Shown: in pieces, positions 29,601-31,746 of the stretch
Layout of the letters: every line of letters starts with the position of its first letter
Numbering within the stretch: position 1 is the first letter of the stretch
Assembly (NCBI RefSeq): GCF_000003605.2
Contig: NW_003113967.1
Location: forward strand, 137,771 to 169,516
Source: Saccoglossus kowalevskii
Lineage: Eukaryota > Hemichordata > Enteropneusta > Harrimaniidae
Reading direction: 5' to 3'
Length of the DNA: 31,746 nt
Position numbers and translations under genes: made by a program
The notes under the pieces: generated by a model
Database searches by the model: none
Seen by the model: only the letters and a program-made list of their open reading frames with translations
Told to the model about the DNA's origin: nothing

Positions 29601-30439
29601 ATGTTTCTGGGGTTAGAAAAAAGTAATAAAGCAAAAACAACAGTAAAGCGTTTATCTATGGAAAACACAGATACAACTGATCTACTAGACATAAATAGGC
29701 AAATTAAACAATTTTATTCAAAATTATATTCCGCGAAAAGGGTCAATTTACGTAACTGTGACATACCAAAACTCCGTGAGAATGATAAAATGTTGTGTAA
29801 TGGTAACTTAACTTTAAATGAATGTTATATGGCCTTGCAGTCATTACCAAATAACAAAACACCCGGCAATGATGGTCTCTCCTCAGAGTTTTACAAAACT
29901 TGTTGGCATATAATTGGGAACTATGTGGTTAGGAGCTTAAATAAATCATTCTTAGAGGGGGAGTTAACAGCCACACAAAAACAAGGTGTCATTACTTTAA
30001 TTGTGAAAACAGGAAAAGATAAAACATTACTCCAAAATTACAGGCCAATAACTCTTATTAATGTGGATGTTAAAATTGCATCAAAAGCTCTGCCAAAGCG
30101 TATTATAAACGTTCTACCAACAATTATTCATTCAGATCAATGTGCCTTTGTAAAAGATAGGTTTATTGGGGATGCTGTGCGAACTGTATTGGATGTCATG
30201 TGGTATTCAAAGCAATACAACAGATCTGGAATTTTGTTATCGCTGGATATTCATAAAGCATTTGATTCTATAGACAAAGGATTTATTGTGGAAGCATTAA
30301 AGGCTTTTAATTTCGGGGATTCATTTATTAAGTGTGTTAAAACATTTTATAAAAATATCTCCTCCTGTGTTATGAACCATGGGTACTATGATGGGGGGAA
30401 ATTCTTCTCCTCTGGGTTCTCCACACGTGCCAGGGGGAA
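29601..30439 (+). pseudogene. LINE ORF2, reverse-transcriptase N-terminal half
   Basis: Open from 29601 through fingers and palm: KTPGNDGLSSEFYKTCW, QNYRPITLINVDVKIASKAL, DQCAFVKDRFIGDAVRTV, and the A-motif SLDIHKAFDSID with its first catalytic Asp. It reaches MNHGYYDGGKFFSSGF, where normal LINEs have FxxSRGVRQGDPLSPY. There it meets the insertion; the last ~20 codons of this open frame (to 30497) are insertion sequence. This half has been kept open far longer than the rest of the element. Confidence 0.9.
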
Positions 30440-31051
30440 TATCGACTCGTCTCTCTATCGTGTCCCCTTGAGGTACGGGATCAGGAAAGTCACTTAAGCT
30501 TTACAGTCAAATAGACGCACACAACAAAATACGTTTCAACTCTCGTCTTTAGTCAGTCAGTCGAGTACTCTATAAGACACAGCGCCCTGGGGAAAAGTCC
30601 CCAAGACTATCGCAAGGCTGACCCAAGACTAGCCTGAGACTGCCCCAAGACTGCCTCTGGACTGCGTCTCTCCTCGTGTACTCGCCAAGACCAACTCAAA
30701 CAACTTTATTCACTTTCTTCAAAACCTTAACCAATTACAGAGCAGTTAAAAGACTCTAAGGCGTGGCCTTCACACATCCACATATCACACTAAGTACTGA
30801 ACACGTCATATCTTTTGATTAATCGTTCACTATATTAGTAACTGCAAATACCAACTGTAGTAGTCCGAATAGCGACGGTTATATCGTAATTAGTTCCAAA
30901 TCACTGAGTCGAGTTACGTCCAGAACCTCGATGAGCCTAAACGATGACAGGCATAACACAGTCATTCGCTAGTAATCAGCTAAATAAGTCGGTCAACAGA
31001 TACGCAAAACAAATTCATCACAGTACTCTACTGGTTATTTCCTGGTCGATA
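30440..31051. mobile_element. ~612-bp insertion in LINE RT, class unknown
   Basis: It lies between the GFS-RxR text and the second copy of the GVRQ-like text. Its ends show a short inverted match: tatcgac at 30440-30446 and gtcgata at 31045-31051. Both flanks carry the same LINE stretch (cgtgccaggggga on the left, ggtgcgccaatggga on the right), as expected of a long target duplication. Inside are a TATA-like tctataagac (about 30570), a ggggaaaagtcccc hairpin and degenerate ~20-bp repeats of ccccaagact (30590-30680). No coding region. It could be a solo LTR or a non-autonomous DNA element. Confidence 0.6.
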
Positions 31052-31746
31052 GGGGGGGGGGGTGCGCCAATGGGACACTCTATCCCCATACCTTTTTGTA
31101 GTAGTTATAGAACTGCTTGCAATCAATATCCGTAGAAACCCACAAGTAGTTGGTTTTTAAAAAAAACATATCATGTTAGCAATGTATGCAGATGATATCA
31201 CCTGTTTTACCAATGAAAAGTCAATGGATTTTTTTGTGTATTATTAATAACTATGGATTATGCTCGGGTCTAAGACTGAACGAGAATAAGACAGAAGCCC
31301 TGCTCATGGGTTATGGCCATAACCCCCCCCCCCCCCAAAAAAATAATCTGGACTGATGGAATCAAAATTTTGGGAATTTATCTAACATATGATGTCAAGA
31401 AATTTATTGAAGGGAACTTTAAGAGTAAATTAAAACGACTAAAACAAATATGTGGATTATGGTCCCAGAGGGCGCTGTCTATCATCGGGAGAATACAAAT
31501 TTTGAAAACGTTTGGAATATCACATTTTGTGTATGTAGCAACAATGGTTCAAACCCCAAAGACAGTTATTAAGGAATTAAAACAAATAATGTTTAATTGT
31601 ATATGGAACGGTAAAGACAAAGTAAAACGTAATACATTAACTGCTGACATTGAAAAGGGTGGACTAAAGATGATTGAAATTGATTCGTTTCTGAAAGCCC
31701 AAAAGTTTAAATGGATCAAAAAGTTACCATGGGATGCCAAGCCGGT
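31052..31746 (+). pseudogene. LINE ORF2, reverse-transcriptase C-terminal half
   Basis: Resumes after the insertion with LSPYLFVVVIELLAINIRRN then PQVVGF. A frameshift in an A-run (about 31157-31167) follows, then the catalytic MYADDITCFTNEKS (YADD at 31185-31196). Next come LRLNENKTEALLMG, the 14-C run, GIKILGIYLTYDVKKF, KSKLKRLKQICGLWSQRALS, IIGRIQILKTFGISHFVY and CIWNGKDKVKRNTLTADI to the window end. This is the usual RT thumb order for L1/Tx1 elements. Confidence 0.9.

Larger units (their letters stand above)
27345..31746 (+). mobile_element. L1/Tx1-like LINE, nearly full order, decayed and interrupted; 3' end outside window
   Basis: Layout is ORF1 (27345-28234), a ~260-bp inter-ORF spacer, then ORF2 from ATG 28492 with endonuclease and reverse transcriptase running past the window end. 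ORF2 is interrupted by a ~612-bp insertion (30440-31051). All ORFs carry stops or frameshifts, several at long homopolymer runs: 13 G at 28924-28936, 11 G at 31052-31062, 14 C at 31323-31336. It cannot now encode its own machinery. The related antisense fragment at 12.9-14.9 kb shows the same motifs. Confidence 0.9.

Noticed and set aside
31549-31740. 63-codon minus-strand frame
   Set aside because: Shadow of the LINE reverse transcriptase.

Overview
This is eukaryotic, intron-rich, AT-rich DNA from an animal nuclear genome. Introns are GT-AG, poly(A) signals are AATAAA, and LINE, hAT-like and SINE-like remnants are frequent. The potassium-channel gene is clearly metazoan. The LINE mixture and very short C-terminal exons suggest a marine invertebrate, but I cannot name the phylum from sequence alone. 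No bacterial operon, CRISPR array, rRNA or intact tRNA gene is visible.

Region 1 (1-5.4 kb) holds the last six coding exons of an ERG-type (KCNH2/6/7-like) voltage-gated K+ channel on the + strand. They run from the end of S6 through the C-linker, the cyclic-nucleotide-binding-homology domain and a C-terminal coiled coil to the stop codon and poly(A) signals. The six exons join in one frame (1,265 nt plus one base from the preceding exon, 421 residues plus stop). The introns carry an antisense CR1-like LINE tail, a fold-back repeat and a tRNA-derived SINE-like remnant.

Region 2 (5.4-9.6 kb) is intergenic. It holds a short 3 x 21 bp tandem repeat and a well-delimited 490-bp hAT-like MITE with an 8-bp target duplication.

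Region 3 (9.6-26.1 kb) is dominated by local repeats. Family R1 (copies at about 9.7, 11.4, 12.7 and 23.9-26 kb) is built internally from diverged ~33-bp units. Family R2 is a degenerate head-to-tail array of about 1.0-1.5 kb units at 15.86-21.56 kb, with an assembly gap (20958-21151) inside its last unit. An antisense L1/Tx1-like LINE fragment (12.9-14.9 kb) and two small antisense LINE endonuclease scraps are embedded among them.

Region 4 (22.3-23.9 kb) is a small three-exon + strand gene for a cysteine-rich, probably secreted protein of unrecognised family. Its signal peptide appears to lie in a different frame from the rest of the protein. It is the best candidate in the window for undescribed biology.

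Region 5 (26.2-31.7 kb) is LINE territory. A decayed CR1-like reverse-transcriptase fragment is followed by a long, nearly full-order L1/Tx1-like element (ORF1, endonuclease, reverse transcriptase with YADD). That element has stops, frameshifts and long G/C runs, is split by a ~612-bp insertion, and runs off the end of the window.

Only the channel gene and the cysteine-rich gene look like functional host genes. Most other open frames are transposon debris or chance.
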